Assembly (NCBI GenBank): GCA_029262515.1
Contig: JAJCZH010000008.1
Span: 62,001-126,000 of the forward strand
Direction: 5' to 3'
DNA: 64,000 nt
Source: Deltaproteobacteria bacterium
Lineage (GTDB): Bacteria > Desulfobacterota > GWC2-55-46 > JADFVP01
Part shown: positions 18,652 through 26,568 of the stretch, piece by piece
How positions within the stretch are numbered: the stretch's first letter is position 1
How the letters are laid out: every line of letters begins with the position of its first letter
The notes under the pieces: model-generated
The model's input: only the letters and a program-made list of their open reading frames with translations
Database searches by the model: none
Told to the model about the DNA's origin: nothing
Translations under genes and position numbers: made by a program

Positions 18652-21080
18652 TCTTTGCTACCAGCACTCCTGAATGCGAGAAGCACCAGGGTTGCAAAGA
18701 TATAGGCAACAAGGCCGGCACCTATGGTAGCCGTAAAACCCCATGTAATAGAAAGACAGACACTCAAGACCGAAGCCACAACGCTAGCCGCGCCATTAAC
18801 TGCCCAGAACCACGGTGTATGCCCTTTGAAAGCAGCATTACCTATAGACATGCCGAACGGGAAGGGAAGGCCCATAAAGAAACCGAGCGGCAAGAGAAAG
18901 AGCAGCGCTACACAGATTCTTCCGAAGATTCCGACGGTCTCGAAGCCGGCAAGTATCGAGGGCTGCAAGAAAGCCACAAAGGCCATCATAGCTATCAGAA
19001 CCAGCATCAGAACCAGTATGGTGCTCGACTTTATCCTTCCGCCTTTCGTCCATCTGTTGCTAACCATAGCGCCTACACCGCTCGCAAGCAGCATAGAGAA
19101 GATAACGACCGTGATGGAGTAAATCGGGTGGCCGAGAAAGATGATCAACCTCTGTAACATGCCGATCTCCACCAGTATGTAACCGAGGCCGATAGAGGAG
19201 AAGAAGAGCAGGCCGAGCGCACCGCCTCCGGCAGGCATCGGTACCTTTTTACGCATCACGATAAGCGGGGCGATTATAAAGAGAGTGCTCAGGACAACGC
19301 TTACTATCATGAGCGTAAAGAGCATGGAGATACCCTTCAAGTTGAACTGCTGCTCCATATGCCCGAGGTTCTTCCAGTTGAAGAGGTCCTTAACCCTCAA
19401 CATGTAGAAGAAGAACGGACGGTCATCGGTCGATGGGCTCAGGTCCACGGCGGTTGAGGCATAAAAGTCCTCATCACCGGCGTTACTTATAACCTTATCG
19501 AAGAGCGGGTTGCGGTAACCGTTCGGGTCCGGGTCATACTCGATTATAAAACGGAGCTCTTTTGCAGCCTCCCTGATGCGTAAGATATCGGCCTCTGTAA
19601 AGGGGTTCTTTGCAACGAGAATAGTGCCTGAAGGCATGTGCCCTTCGTAAATCTCGCTCCTTACGACCGCGATGTGCCGCTCCGGTTTCTCTATGCCTTC
19701 GTTCTGTAGGCTTACGGCAGCAAGGCTCGCAAGGCGCATCAACTGCGCCGGATAGTCCGGGCTATACCACCTGTTGAAGGAGAGCATGCCGCGCGGGGTC
19801 AGGTGATCCAGGAAGATCTTCCACCCCTCCAGCGTATAGAGTGAGTTCTCTGCAAGCGAAAAGGCACCGGCAGTGGTGGCGGACCAGGTTGCGATACATG
19901 AGGCCTGGATAATATCGAACTTGTCGTCCATGCGCGTTATCGCGCTTCGCGCTTCGTCGTTAATGATTGTGACGCCGGGCAGGTCGTAAAGGTTGCCGGT
20001 AAAGTCGGCAAAACGGGTGCTCAGCATTTCGAGCGTACGGTTATTTATCTCGGCGCCCACGACGCGCTTCTGATTGAATACCTTGGCGGCGAGCAGGTCT
20101 CTGCCTCCTCCGACACCAATAACAAAGACACTCGCATCGTCGCGAAGGTGGTGAGCAAACGCCGTGACGTCGTACTTTAAGTGCTCTACGGACTTCGGGT
20201 TACCGTCGTAGAGGGTCATCACGGTCTCCGAGACACCGTCGATATCTATCATCCTCTCGCCTATCACCTTATCTCTCTTGTACGCCTTACTCAGCCCCCA
20301 GCTGTACGGAGTGGCCGTAAGTTTAAAAGGGTAGACCGCTATACGTGAAAACGCGTTCCATGTCTCAACCTCTGGTACATTATAACTCGACTTGACCCAC
20401 TCAACCCTGACAGGCTGAAAGATAGCATTAACGAACATAACTCCCGTAAGGATAAAGAATGCTGCGGTAGCGGCGGTACGAAGACATTTGAACCGGTCGG
20501 GCTGGCAAGTACTCTCCTGCGCCGTACCGCCGGAAGTACGCGGAACAAAGAGCAAAGCGCCGAAAGCCGCAACCGCTCCGACAAAGAAGATAGCGCTCGG
20601 CGCGTCCATGGCATTGAGAAGCGGAAAGACTAAAAAGGCCCCGACCGCCGCGCCTATCAGGTCGGCCGCGTAGAACAGGCCGATCTTTTCAGGAAAACGG
20701 GTAAGGCAGAGGCAGATAACGACACCTGCAAAGGCGAACGGAGCGGAAATAACAAGATAGATGAAACCGGTTGCAAAGACACCTACACCGGTTAAACGCG
20801 GACTGAACGGGATAGCGAGAAATAACATCAGGGCTACATCAACGGAGACTGCAAAGAGGATAGTAAAGAGCGTGAGCCGCTCCGTCAATTTCTCTTCCGG
20901 AAAGAGGCTCTTGCCGAGGTAGACGGTAAGAGCCCCGACCGTGATGCCGAACATAGCCACCGAGATTGCAAAGAATGCGAAGTAATACCAGGTCGCAACG
21001 CTAAAGATTCGAGTCAAGAGTATTTCGAGCATCAATGCGGCAAGGCTCGTAAAAAAGAGTCCGGCATATGTGTTTCTCAC
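18636..21080 (-). CDS. Polytopic membrane protein with spermidine-synthase-like domain
   Basis: The 814 aa product has an N-terminal set of about six or seven transmembrane segments, then a soluble domain (about 220-560) with the SAM-binding motif VFVIGVGGGRDLLAAKVF, the acidic post-motif GAEINNRTLEML and FDIIQASCIATWS. A second transmembrane set of about seven segments follows from 580. This is the fused SpeE-like architecture in which a Rossmann aminopropyltransferase/methyltransferase fold is embedded in a membrane protein. Such proteins often have no proven polyamine activity. Start is GTG at 21080 with GAGG upstream. It heads the cytochrome cluster. Confidence 0.85.
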   Translation of the reverse strand: MRNTYAGLFFTSLAALMLEILLTRIFSVATWYYFAFFAISVAMFGITVGALTVYLGKSLFPEEKLTERLTLFTILFAVSVDVALMLFLAIPFSPRLTGVGVFATGFIYLVISAPFAFAGVVICLCLTRFPEKIGLFYAADLIGAAVGAFLVFPLLNAMDAPSAIFFVGAVAAFGALLFVPRTSGGTAQESTCQPDRFKCLRTAATAAFFILTGVMFVNAIFQPVRVEWVKSSYNVPEVETWNAFSRIAVYPFKLTATPYSWGLSKAYKRDKVIGERMIDIDGVSETVMTLYDGNPKSVEHLKYDVTAFAHHLRDDASVFVIGVGGGRDLLAAKVFNQKRVVGAEINNRTLEMLSTRFADFTGNLYDLPGVTIINDEARSAITRMDDKFDIIQASCIATWSATTAGAFSLAENSLYTLEGWKIFLDHLTPRGMLSFNRWYSPDYPAQLMRLASLAAVSLQNEGIEKPERHIAVVRSEIYEGHMPSGTILVAKNPFTEADILRIREAAKELRFIIEYDPDPNGYRNPLFDKVISNAGDEDFYASTAVDLSPSTDDRPFFFYMLRVKDLFNWKNLGHMEQQFNLKGISMLFTLMIVSVVLSTLFIIAPLIVMRKKVPMPAGGGALGLLFFSSIGLGYILVEIGMLQRLIIFLGHPIYSITVVIFSMLLASGVGAMVSNRWTKGGRIKSSTILVLMLVLIAMMAFVAFLQPSILAGFETVGIFGRICVALLFLLPLGFFMGLPFPFGMSIGNAAFKGHTPWFWAVNGAASVVASVLSVCLSITWGFTATIGAGLVAYIFATLVLLAFRSAGSKEWDRS

Positions 21081-21231
21081 AAAAACCTCACAGTAAAGGG
21101 TTCAAAAAAAACAGAATTTAAAAATATCTCCGGGATATAAGCAACGCTCAACAGGTAATGTGCAAGCTCCTGTGGAGCCTCTTCATTAGTCCGTATAACA
21201 TACGACCCTGCTAATAGCCAAAACTATTCTC

Positions 21232-24219
21232 TTATTTTTGTTCATTAAACCTGCCGACAAAATGAACACGTACAAGCATAAACCCGCAAACGAGAAGAGA
21301 TAAGGAACATAGCATAAGGCCCGCTTTAAAACTCGCAGGCAAGTACTTAAAGAGTACGGTCGATTCCCCGCTCTCTACCATCACGCCGCGTACAAGACCG
21401 TTGACCCGTAGCAGTTCGGCACTCTTTCCATTAACCTTAACCTTCCATCCGGGGTAGAAGGTATCGCTGAGCACCAGCAGGCCCGGTCTCCCGGTAGCAA
21501 GCTCTAGCTCAACGCTGTTTGCCTTGTAACTTGTAATAGTAACTCTTCTCTCTACGGCTGCTTCGAGCCCTTCGGCGCCCTCTCTTTTATCAACCCATTC
21601 AGGCAGCGCCTGAGCCGTTGTCTCTATTACGGCCCTCTCTCTCGTATTGAATCCTTCGGAATTAACACGGAACTGCGCCTCTTTACCAGAGCCGGCTCTC
21701 TCTACATCATAAACAATGTACGCCCTGTCGAGCGCATACGGGTTCTCAAAGACCTGAACCTCGGCACCGTATACCAGTGGAAAGAGCGGGGCTCCCTCGG
21801 ATGTTCTGAAACGCCCCAGGCCATTTTCCGCCGTTACCGTGTCACCGGAAGAGGAGCCGGACGGAGAAGGCAGTATAAAATACTTTACTCCGAGCATAGA
21901 GTAGCCCTTCAGCCTGTAGAAAATATCCGACTCAACAGGTGTATAGACAGACTCAAAAAACCGGCCGGCTCCGCTCTGCGCTTTACGCTCAACACTCCTC
22001 TCGGGCCTTCCGGTAAACCACAATGCCGAATTCGGACCCTCTTCGTAAATATCGGCATAGAGGTACTCACTCTTAAAATCATGGTACGGTGAAGCTGCCA
22101 GAGAGTTTACGTAATGGACGTCTTGCAACTTTAAGGCGCTGGCAAAGTTAGGAAATAGCGCGCCGTATGTGCCTGCGACACGAAAGTCCCCCGGAGCCTC
22201 ATTGAGGAACCGGACGTAAGGGGCGGCAACAAACGGGTCCTGCCTTTCTGGCAACCCCTGGGTGGAGGTTGAGTCGAGGTAAAGAAATAACCCGGCAAAA
22301 CATAATACGGCTACTCCTCCTGCCTTCGGTCTCCTTAAAAAAAAGAGCATGACGGCAACAAGACCTATGGCCGTTGGCAGCCATTTAAGAGAGAGCGAGT
22401 CCGCACCCCAGCCGCGAGGTATTGCCCACCAGAGCTCAAGAGCCGTTAAAGCGATAATACCTGCGGTAACCGAGTAACGGACAGTACTCTTTGTACTGAT
22501 TGTACCGAGCCCGAGTAAAAGAAGAACAGAACAGAGCACTAGAGACCCGAATAAGGTCGAGTACAGTATCGACGGAACAACAAACGGCCTCATGCCAGTA
22601 CTGAAGAGCCCCTCTGAGTTTGCCACAAGTCCGAAAGCAGGCAGAAGAACCAGTAAAGCATACGAAAGAAGAAAAAAAGCGCCAAAAGCGATAAGGAGCG
22701 TAACAGGGTTTGCGCCGCCCGTACTTGCACATCGTACGCCCTTCGCGCCGTGCCCGTCCGTAACCTTTGTCACGTGCCCTGCTTTAATACCCCTGATTGC
22801 CTCAAAAGCGAAAGCGGCTGCCATTGAGACGGAGAAGATCAAGACGGGTCCGGCCCACCTGAGCGACCAGACACGGTCGAAGAGCGGAAGCTTACCTATC
22901 CAGAGAAAGGGCGGTATACCGATATTCTTTAAAAGAAGCACAGTAGCCACGGCAGCGAAGAAGAGAATAGGTCCCCTGAACCGAACAGAACGCAGAACGA
23001 GCGCATAGAGCGTGCCAAGGCCGGCCAACATAAGAGAGACCGTACCTGTGTAACCACCCAGCGTATCCCAGACACCGTTAATAGGCAGGAATCTAAAGTA
23101 CCCGCTTTTGTACTCTACAAGCTGGCTGGCGCCGACTACCATGTCGGGGTCTGTGGGGAAGAGAGTGGCAGCCGGCGTCAGGTAGGCGAGCAGACTCCTT
23201 AAGTTGACGAGGCTCTGCGTGCCTATCGCCCCGCCTGCCGGGTGTATATGGTGGCTCGAATAGACCAGCTCTATAAAGAGGGCAAGAAGCGGAGCGGCCA
23301 ATCCGAGACCGAGGGTGTAAGCGAGGCCGAACTTGGCCAATGAGGGCAGGAGCTCTGCCATCTGCCGAAACCTCAAGACTCGAAATAAGAACCAGAGAAA
23401 AGCGATAGCCGAGGCGTAGAGCGCCACCTCAGGCTGCCCCGCAAGCAGCATCAACCCCACGGCTACCGCCCCTGCAACCGTATCCCGGCCTAAAACCGAA
23501 GCCCACCCGCCTTTACTCCTGTCTCCCGCTGCCATCAGCTCCACCGCGTACATCAACACAGGCAGCATCATTGCGGTATTGGCAAACTGTTCGAGGTTTA
23601 TAAACCAGGCAAAACAACCCGAGAGCATATAAAAGAGACCACCCAGAAAGGAGGAACCGACTGAGAGCCGGGCGGTATAGAGAAATAGGTAGGTGAAGAA
23701 GCCCGCGATAACGAGCCTGCCGAGCATAAAGTAGTCCCATGTAGAGACGGGGCTGATATCTTCGAGTATCTGATAAGGGAAGAAGACGCGCGTGGAGTAC
23801 TGGGCGGCGAGCGGGGTGCCGGACGCCTGATACGGGTTCCAGAGCGGCAACTGGCCGCTTAAGTATAATTGCCCGACCAGCCTGTTAACCGGCGCTTCGT
23901 AATAGGCCGAGGTGCCTATGTCGACATTGAAAGTATTGGCAGGAGTGCGCCTCTGTTGCGCGTAGACCCCGTCCGGAGTAGTGCCATGGGGTTGAAATAA
24001 CGGGGCGACAAGGCTCTTGCCTCCGAAGAAGACGGGTGCGTAGAGTACGGCGACAGTAGCTATATAGAGGGCGAGAACGAGCAGATGTCTCCGGCCGCCG
24101 GAGACTTTGCCGCCAAACAGGTCGCCCGAAACTTCACCTGAAGTTCCGCCAGAACTTCCAGTAGGCAGCCCGAGAGGTTTTCCGTTTCCGTCCTGCATAG
24201 AGTCACGTGCGTCAGGCAA
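21232..24219 (-). CDS. YfhO family membrane protein
   Basis: The 995 aa product has at least twelve hydrophobic segments, starting about residue 45 (LLVLALYIATVAVLYAPVFF), and the first-loop motif GTSAYYEAPVNRLVGQLYLSGQLPLWNPY typical of the YfhO family. A periplasmic-type C-terminal domain ends in LLVLSDTFYPGWKVKVNGK, followed by a final helix. YfhO proteins are GT-C-like and thought to move sugars onto cell-wall or envelope lipids. Start is taken as TTG at 24219, overlapping the upstream small gene by 8 bases; ATG at 24198 is an alternative and neither has a strong Shine-Dalgarno. Confidence 0.88.
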   Translation of the reverse strand: MPDARDSMQDGNGKPLGLPTGSSGGTSGEVSGDLFGGKVSGGRRHLLVLALYIATVAVLYAPVFFGGKSLVAPLFQPHGTTPDGVYAQQRRTPANTFNVDIGTSAYYEAPVNRLVGQLYLSGQLPLWNPYQASGTPLAAQYSTRVFFPYQILEDISPVSTWDYFMLGRLVIAGFFTYLFLYTARLSVGSSFLGGLFYMLSGCFAWFINLEQFANTAMMLPVLMYAVELMAAGDRSKGGWASVLGRDTVAGAVAVGLMLLAGQPEVALYASAIAFLWFLFRVLRFRQMAELLPSLAKFGLAYTLGLGLAAPLLALFIELVYSSHHIHPAGGAIGTQSLVNLRSLLAYLTPAATLFPTDPDMVVGASQLVEYKSGYFRFLPINGVWDTLGGYTGTVSLMLAGLGTLYALVLRSVRFRGPILFFAAVATVLLLKNIGIPPFLWIGKLPLFDRVWSLRWAGPVLIFSVSMAAAFAFEAIRGIKAGHVTKVTDGHGAKGVRCASTGGANPVTLLIAFGAFFLLSYALLVLLPAFGLVANSEGLFSTGMRPFVVPSILYSTLFGSLVLCSVLLLLGLGTISTKSTVRYSVTAGIIALTALELWWAIPRGWGADSLSLKWLPTAIGLVAVMLFFLRRPKAGGVAVLCFAGLFLYLDSTSTQGLPERQDPFVAAPYVRFLNEAPGDFRVAGTYGALFPNFASALKLQDVHYVNSLAASPYHDFKSEYLYADIYEEGPNSALWFTGRPERSVERKAQSGAGRFFESVYTPVESDIFYRLKGYSMLGVKYFILPSPSGSSSGDTVTAENGLGRFRTSEGAPLFPLVYGAEVQVFENPYALDRAYIVYDVERAGSGKEAQFRVNSEGFNTRERAVIETTAQALPEWVDKREGAEGLEAAVERRVTITSYKANSVELELATGRPGLLVLSDTFYPGWKVKVNGKSAELLRVNGLVRGVMVESGESTVLFKYLPASFKAGLMLCSLSLLVCGFMLVRVHFVGRFNEQK

Positions 24220-24406
24220 TTCTACCGAGTTTGGTTAAAAAATCTCCAACAGCCACCCTCAGCACCGCGCTAAGATCCCATGCCTGATTGAGGCTCTCTT
24301 TGTACTCTGCGGCGAGTTCCTCAAGCATCACAACTTGGTCCGCCTCAAGGGTTACGTTCAGGTCTACAAATTCCTCTTCGTGATCGTGTTCGTCATGCCC
24401 TGTCAT
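24212..24406 (-). CDS. Small acidic protein, ribbon-helix-helix-like
   Basis: The 64 aa product starts with a His/Asp/Glu-rich tail (HDEHDHEEEF), then VDLNVTLEADQVVMLEELAAEYK, a strand-then-helix pattern like ribbon-helix-helix proteins, then a second helix (LSAVLRVAVGDFLTKLG). GAGGTG precedes the ATG. It overlaps the YfhO gene start by 8 bases, so it probably belongs to the same transcript. The function is unknown; DNA binding is only a guess. Confidence 0.6.
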   Translation of the reverse strand: MTGHDEHDHEEEFVDLNVTLEADQVVMLEELAAEYKESLNQAWDLSAVLRVAVGDFLTKLGRIA

Positions 24407-24476
24407 ATCTGCACCTCGCTCTCTTTAGTTCTTTTATACGATAAACGGCCAGTACAACTCTTTACCTGCGGGCCTG

Positions 24477-25163
24477 TTAACACTGCTGCTGCTCTTTCTT
24501 CTTTTTTGCCTCTTCGATTAAACGCGCCTTAAAGTCCCTGTGGGCCACCATAATGTCGCGCACCTCGTGGGCGTCGTCCGTTAAGTAGATAAGGTCGAGC
24601 TCGCTCTTGGAGATGGTCTTGTACTTTAACATTGTAGTCTTCATATAATCTACCAGCGGACACCAGAAGTCGGTACCGAAAAGGATAAGCGGAAACGGGT
24701 GTATCTTGTGCGTCTGAATAAGCGTGAGCGCCTCGAAGAACTCGTCCATCGTGCCGAAACCACCCGGCATACAGACATAACCCATGGCGTACTTGACGAA
24801 CATGACCTTTCTGGCGAAGAAGTACCTGAAGTTGAGTATCTTGTTCTGAAACCTGTTCGGCTTCTGCTCCATGGGCAAAGAGATATTGAGCCCCACGGAA
24901 GTACCCTTGTGCCTCTTTCCGCCCTTGTTGGCGGCCTCCATTATTCCGGGCCCGCCCCCTGTAATAATGGCAAAACCCTCCTTCGCAAGCAGATCCGCGA
25001 CCTCGACCGTCTTTATATAAAACTTGTCGGTCTTCTTTATGCGGGCCGAGCCGAAGATAGAGACGGCAGGGTCTATATGGGAGAGTTCGTCAAAACCCTC
25101 AATGAATTCGCTAAGAATCCTGAATAACCGCCACGTCTCTTTGCCTTTAAGATCTTCAACCAT
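24477..25163 (-). CDS. LOG family protein (lysine-decarboxylase-like fold)
   Basis: The product is 228 aa from the ATG at 25163, which has AGGGG 8 bases upstream; GTG at 25172 is an alternative. It has the Rossmann-like LOG signature GGGPGIMEAANKGG and the PGGFGTMDEFFEALT motif, plus SIFGSARIK near the N-terminus. Proteins with this pair of motifs hydrolyse nucleoside 5'-monophosphates to a base and ribose 5-phosphate (cytokinin-activating in plants). In bacteria the physiological substrate is often uncertain. It is separated from the YfhO pair by a 70-base gap. Confidence 0.9.
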   Translation of the reverse strand: MVEDLKGKETWRLFRILSEFIEGFDELSHIDPAVSIFGSARIKKTDKFYIKTVEVADLLAKEGFAIITGGGPGIMEAANKGGKRHKGTSVGLNISLPMEQKPNRFQNKILNFRYFFARKVMFVKYAMGYVCMPGGFGTMDEFFEALTLIQTHKIHPFPLILFGTDFWCPLVDYMKTTMLKYKTISKSELDLIYLTDDAHEVRDIMVAHRDFKARLIEEAKKKKEQQQC

Positions 25164-25210
25164 ACCGGTCACCCCTTTGTGCGTTGGTGGTAGAGTAAAA
25201 AAAGAGAAGA

Positions 25211-25451
25211 TGTCATGCTGAACTTGATTCAGGTCGCGCCGCGCGACAGCGAATATTAGGTGAACGAAACCTGCCTGGTTCTTTATTCACAAGTACAGAC
25301 TGCTTAATCACATAGGTTGGGTTACGCTTCACCAACCCAGCATCTTTCTATTTAACAGCTTGTCATGCTGAGCTTGATTCAGCATCTTTGATTCATCATC
25401 TTAAAGACATATACAAATAAAACCAGACCCTGAATCGAGTTCAGGGTGACA
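25211..25451. repeat. Cluster of short intergenic repeats
   Basis: Two direct copies of TGTCATGCTGARCTTGATTC followed by AG (25211-25232 and 25361-25382) and one diverged inverted copy (25427-25451) lie between the LOG gene and the guaA remnant. A separate hairpin, GGTTGG/CCAACC (25315-25337), sits between them. No ORF is present. These look like dispersed non-autonomous elements, not gene-linked signals. Confidence 0.6.
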
Positions 25452-25454
25452 AAT

Positions 25455-25475
25455 GGTGGGCAGTGCCCACCCTAC
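25455..25475 (+). repeat. REP palindrome, copy 1
   Basis: A 21-base unit with an 8-bp self-complementary core (GGTGGGCA/TGCCCACC) and CTAC tail. It is identical to the copy at 26330-26350 and the perfect inverse of 25746-25766. Confidence 0.75.
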
Positions 25476-25514
25476 ACGGCTGTGGTATACCTAAAATAAA
25501 CGGGGCGTTCGCCC

Positions 25515-25745
25515 CTATTCCCACTCTATGGTGGCCGGAGGTTTGGAGCTTATGTCGTAAACGACTCTATTTACTCCCCTCACCTCATTTATAATTCTGG
25601 TGGAAATCGATTCCAAGAGATCGTACGGCAGGCGCACCCAGTCTGCGGTCATACCGTCGACGGACTCGACCGCGCGCACCGCGACCGTGTTTTCATAGGT
25701 ACGCTCGTCGCCCATCACGCCTACGGTCTTAACGGGCAGCAGTAC
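25515..25745 (-). pseudogene. guaA: Second guaA 3' end, no start, cut by a REP element
   Basis: Reading leftwards from 25745, 76 codons ([17 protein letters not shown]... to ATIEWE) and a TAG match the last 76 residues of the intact guaA exactly. About 29 of the 231 bases differ, nearly all at third positions. The match continues past the stop into a hairpin with GGGGCG/CGCCCC followed by TTTATT. The fragment begins exactly at the REP palindrome at 25746 and has no start codon or 5' part nearby. It lies between two inverted REPs, downstream of the full gene and in the same orientation. Confidence 0.9.
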
Positions 25746-26350
25746 GTAGGGTGGGCACTGCCCACCATTATGTATTTACTCACCTCCATCTACTTCGTGG
25801 AATTCACACCCGTCACTACCCCATCCTTCCGGGTAGACACCTTCTTTGCAAAATTTATTGAAGGACGAAAACTCCCAATCCTTCGGACTATTTACCAAAT
25901 CGTGTTTCACCGGATTATAATGGATGTAATCGCAATGAGCCGCGTAATCATCTTTGTCTCGGATACGATGTTCCCAAAAACGGCGCTGCCATACCGTACC
26001 CTCCCTGTGGCGCAAACGTGATACAGACGGTTTTGTAACTTCCATAAAATCCTTCATACGCTTTGTATACCCAGCTTTTATCAACCCCCAACGTATCGAG
26101 TAATTGGAATCTCCGTCAGGAAGTTCCCATATACAATGCAAATGATCTGGCAATAAGACCCATGCCTTTATTTCAAACGGATGCGACACCTTTATTTCTG
26201 TAATAACCTCCCTTAGAACCCTCCTCGACTCCGTAAGGCATAGTATTGGTTGCCTTGCATAAGCAACAACCGTAAAAAAGTACGTGCTTCCTTCTCTTAC
26301 TCTCACATAGTTTGGCATCTATTTTACGCGGTGGGCAGTGCCCACCCTAC
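25746..26350 (-). mobile_element. RAYT element bounded by inverted REP palindromes
   Basis: The left end (25746-25766) and right end (26330-26350) are perfect 21-base inverted copies of one palindromic unit, with the RAYT gene between. This is the REP-RAYT layout. No target duplication is evident next to the ends. The left end abuts the guaA remnant directly. The third REP at 25455 makes a larger composite unit that includes the guaA tail. Confidence 0.8.
25776..26318 (-). CDS. REP-associated tyrosine transposase (RAYT/TnpA-REP)
   Basis: The 180 aa product is a Y1 (HUH) single-strand DNA transposase of the IS200-like group. It starts PNYVRVREGSTYFFTVV, has the HUH metal motif in LLPDHLHCIWELP, WQRRFWEHRIRDKDDY in the central helix and the RAYT hallmark YIHYNPVKHDLVNSPKDW near the C-terminus. 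It looks full length. Such proteins bind and move REP palindromes, and matching palindromes sit on both sides. The reading frame is intact, so it may be active. Confidence 0.92.
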   Translation of the reverse strand: MPNYVRVREGSTYFFTVVAYARQPILCLTESRRVLREVITEIKVSHPFEIKAWVLLPDHLHCIWELPDGDSNYSIRWGLIKAGYTKRMKDFMEVTKPSVSRLRHREGTVWQRRFWEHRIRDKDDYAAHCDYIHYNPVKHDLVNSPKDWEFSSFNKFCKEGVYPEGWGSDGCEFHEVDGGE

Positions 26351-26362
26351 AAAAAATGCTTT

Positions 26363-26435
26363 CATTGCGAGCGACAGCGAAGCAATCATTTCGTGTTCAT
26401 TATAGATTGCTTCGTCACTTACGCTCCTCGCAAAG
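26363..26435. repeat. Inverted-repeat MITE-like element
   Basis: The left arm ATTGCGAGCGACAGCGAAGC (from 26364) and a right arm (26404-26435), whose complement reads TTGCGAGGAGCGTAAGTGAC then GAAGCAATCT, form a long imperfect hairpin around a short loop. The sequence style (TTGCGAGnnGCnnnGnGACGAAGCAAT) is a common dispersed bacterial intergenic repeat. Confidence 0.65.
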
Positions 26436-26442
26436 ACAGATG

Positions 26443-26560
26443 ACCTGCAATAAACGGGGCGACCGCCCTGCCTCTTTAAATGGAGCCGTCAACTACATAC
26501 TAAATCCATCAAGCTCAGTAATTCGACTCAACCCCAATGGTACCTGCAATAAACGGGGCG
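26443..26560. repeat. Two copies of the guaA tail/terminator motif
   Basis: ACCTGCAATAAACGGGGCG occurs identically at 26443-26461 and 26542-26560, the second being the guaA terminator. A close variant ends the truncated guaA copy near 25490-25507. The first copy has no guaA coding next to it, so it may be what is left of a third tail. Confidence 0.7.
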
Positions 26561-26568
26561 TCCGCCCC
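26551..26568 (-). terminator. Rho-independent terminator of guaA
   Basis: On the minus strand GGGGCG and CGCCCC (26555-26568) form a compact GC hairpin whose first base belongs to the TAG stop. GTTTATT follows. The same structure follows the truncated guaA copy at about 25496-25515. Confidence 0.6.

Noticed and set aside
25211-26560. CRISPR-like repeat array
   Set aside because: Repeats are of several families, irregularly spaced and partly inverted; no cas genes.
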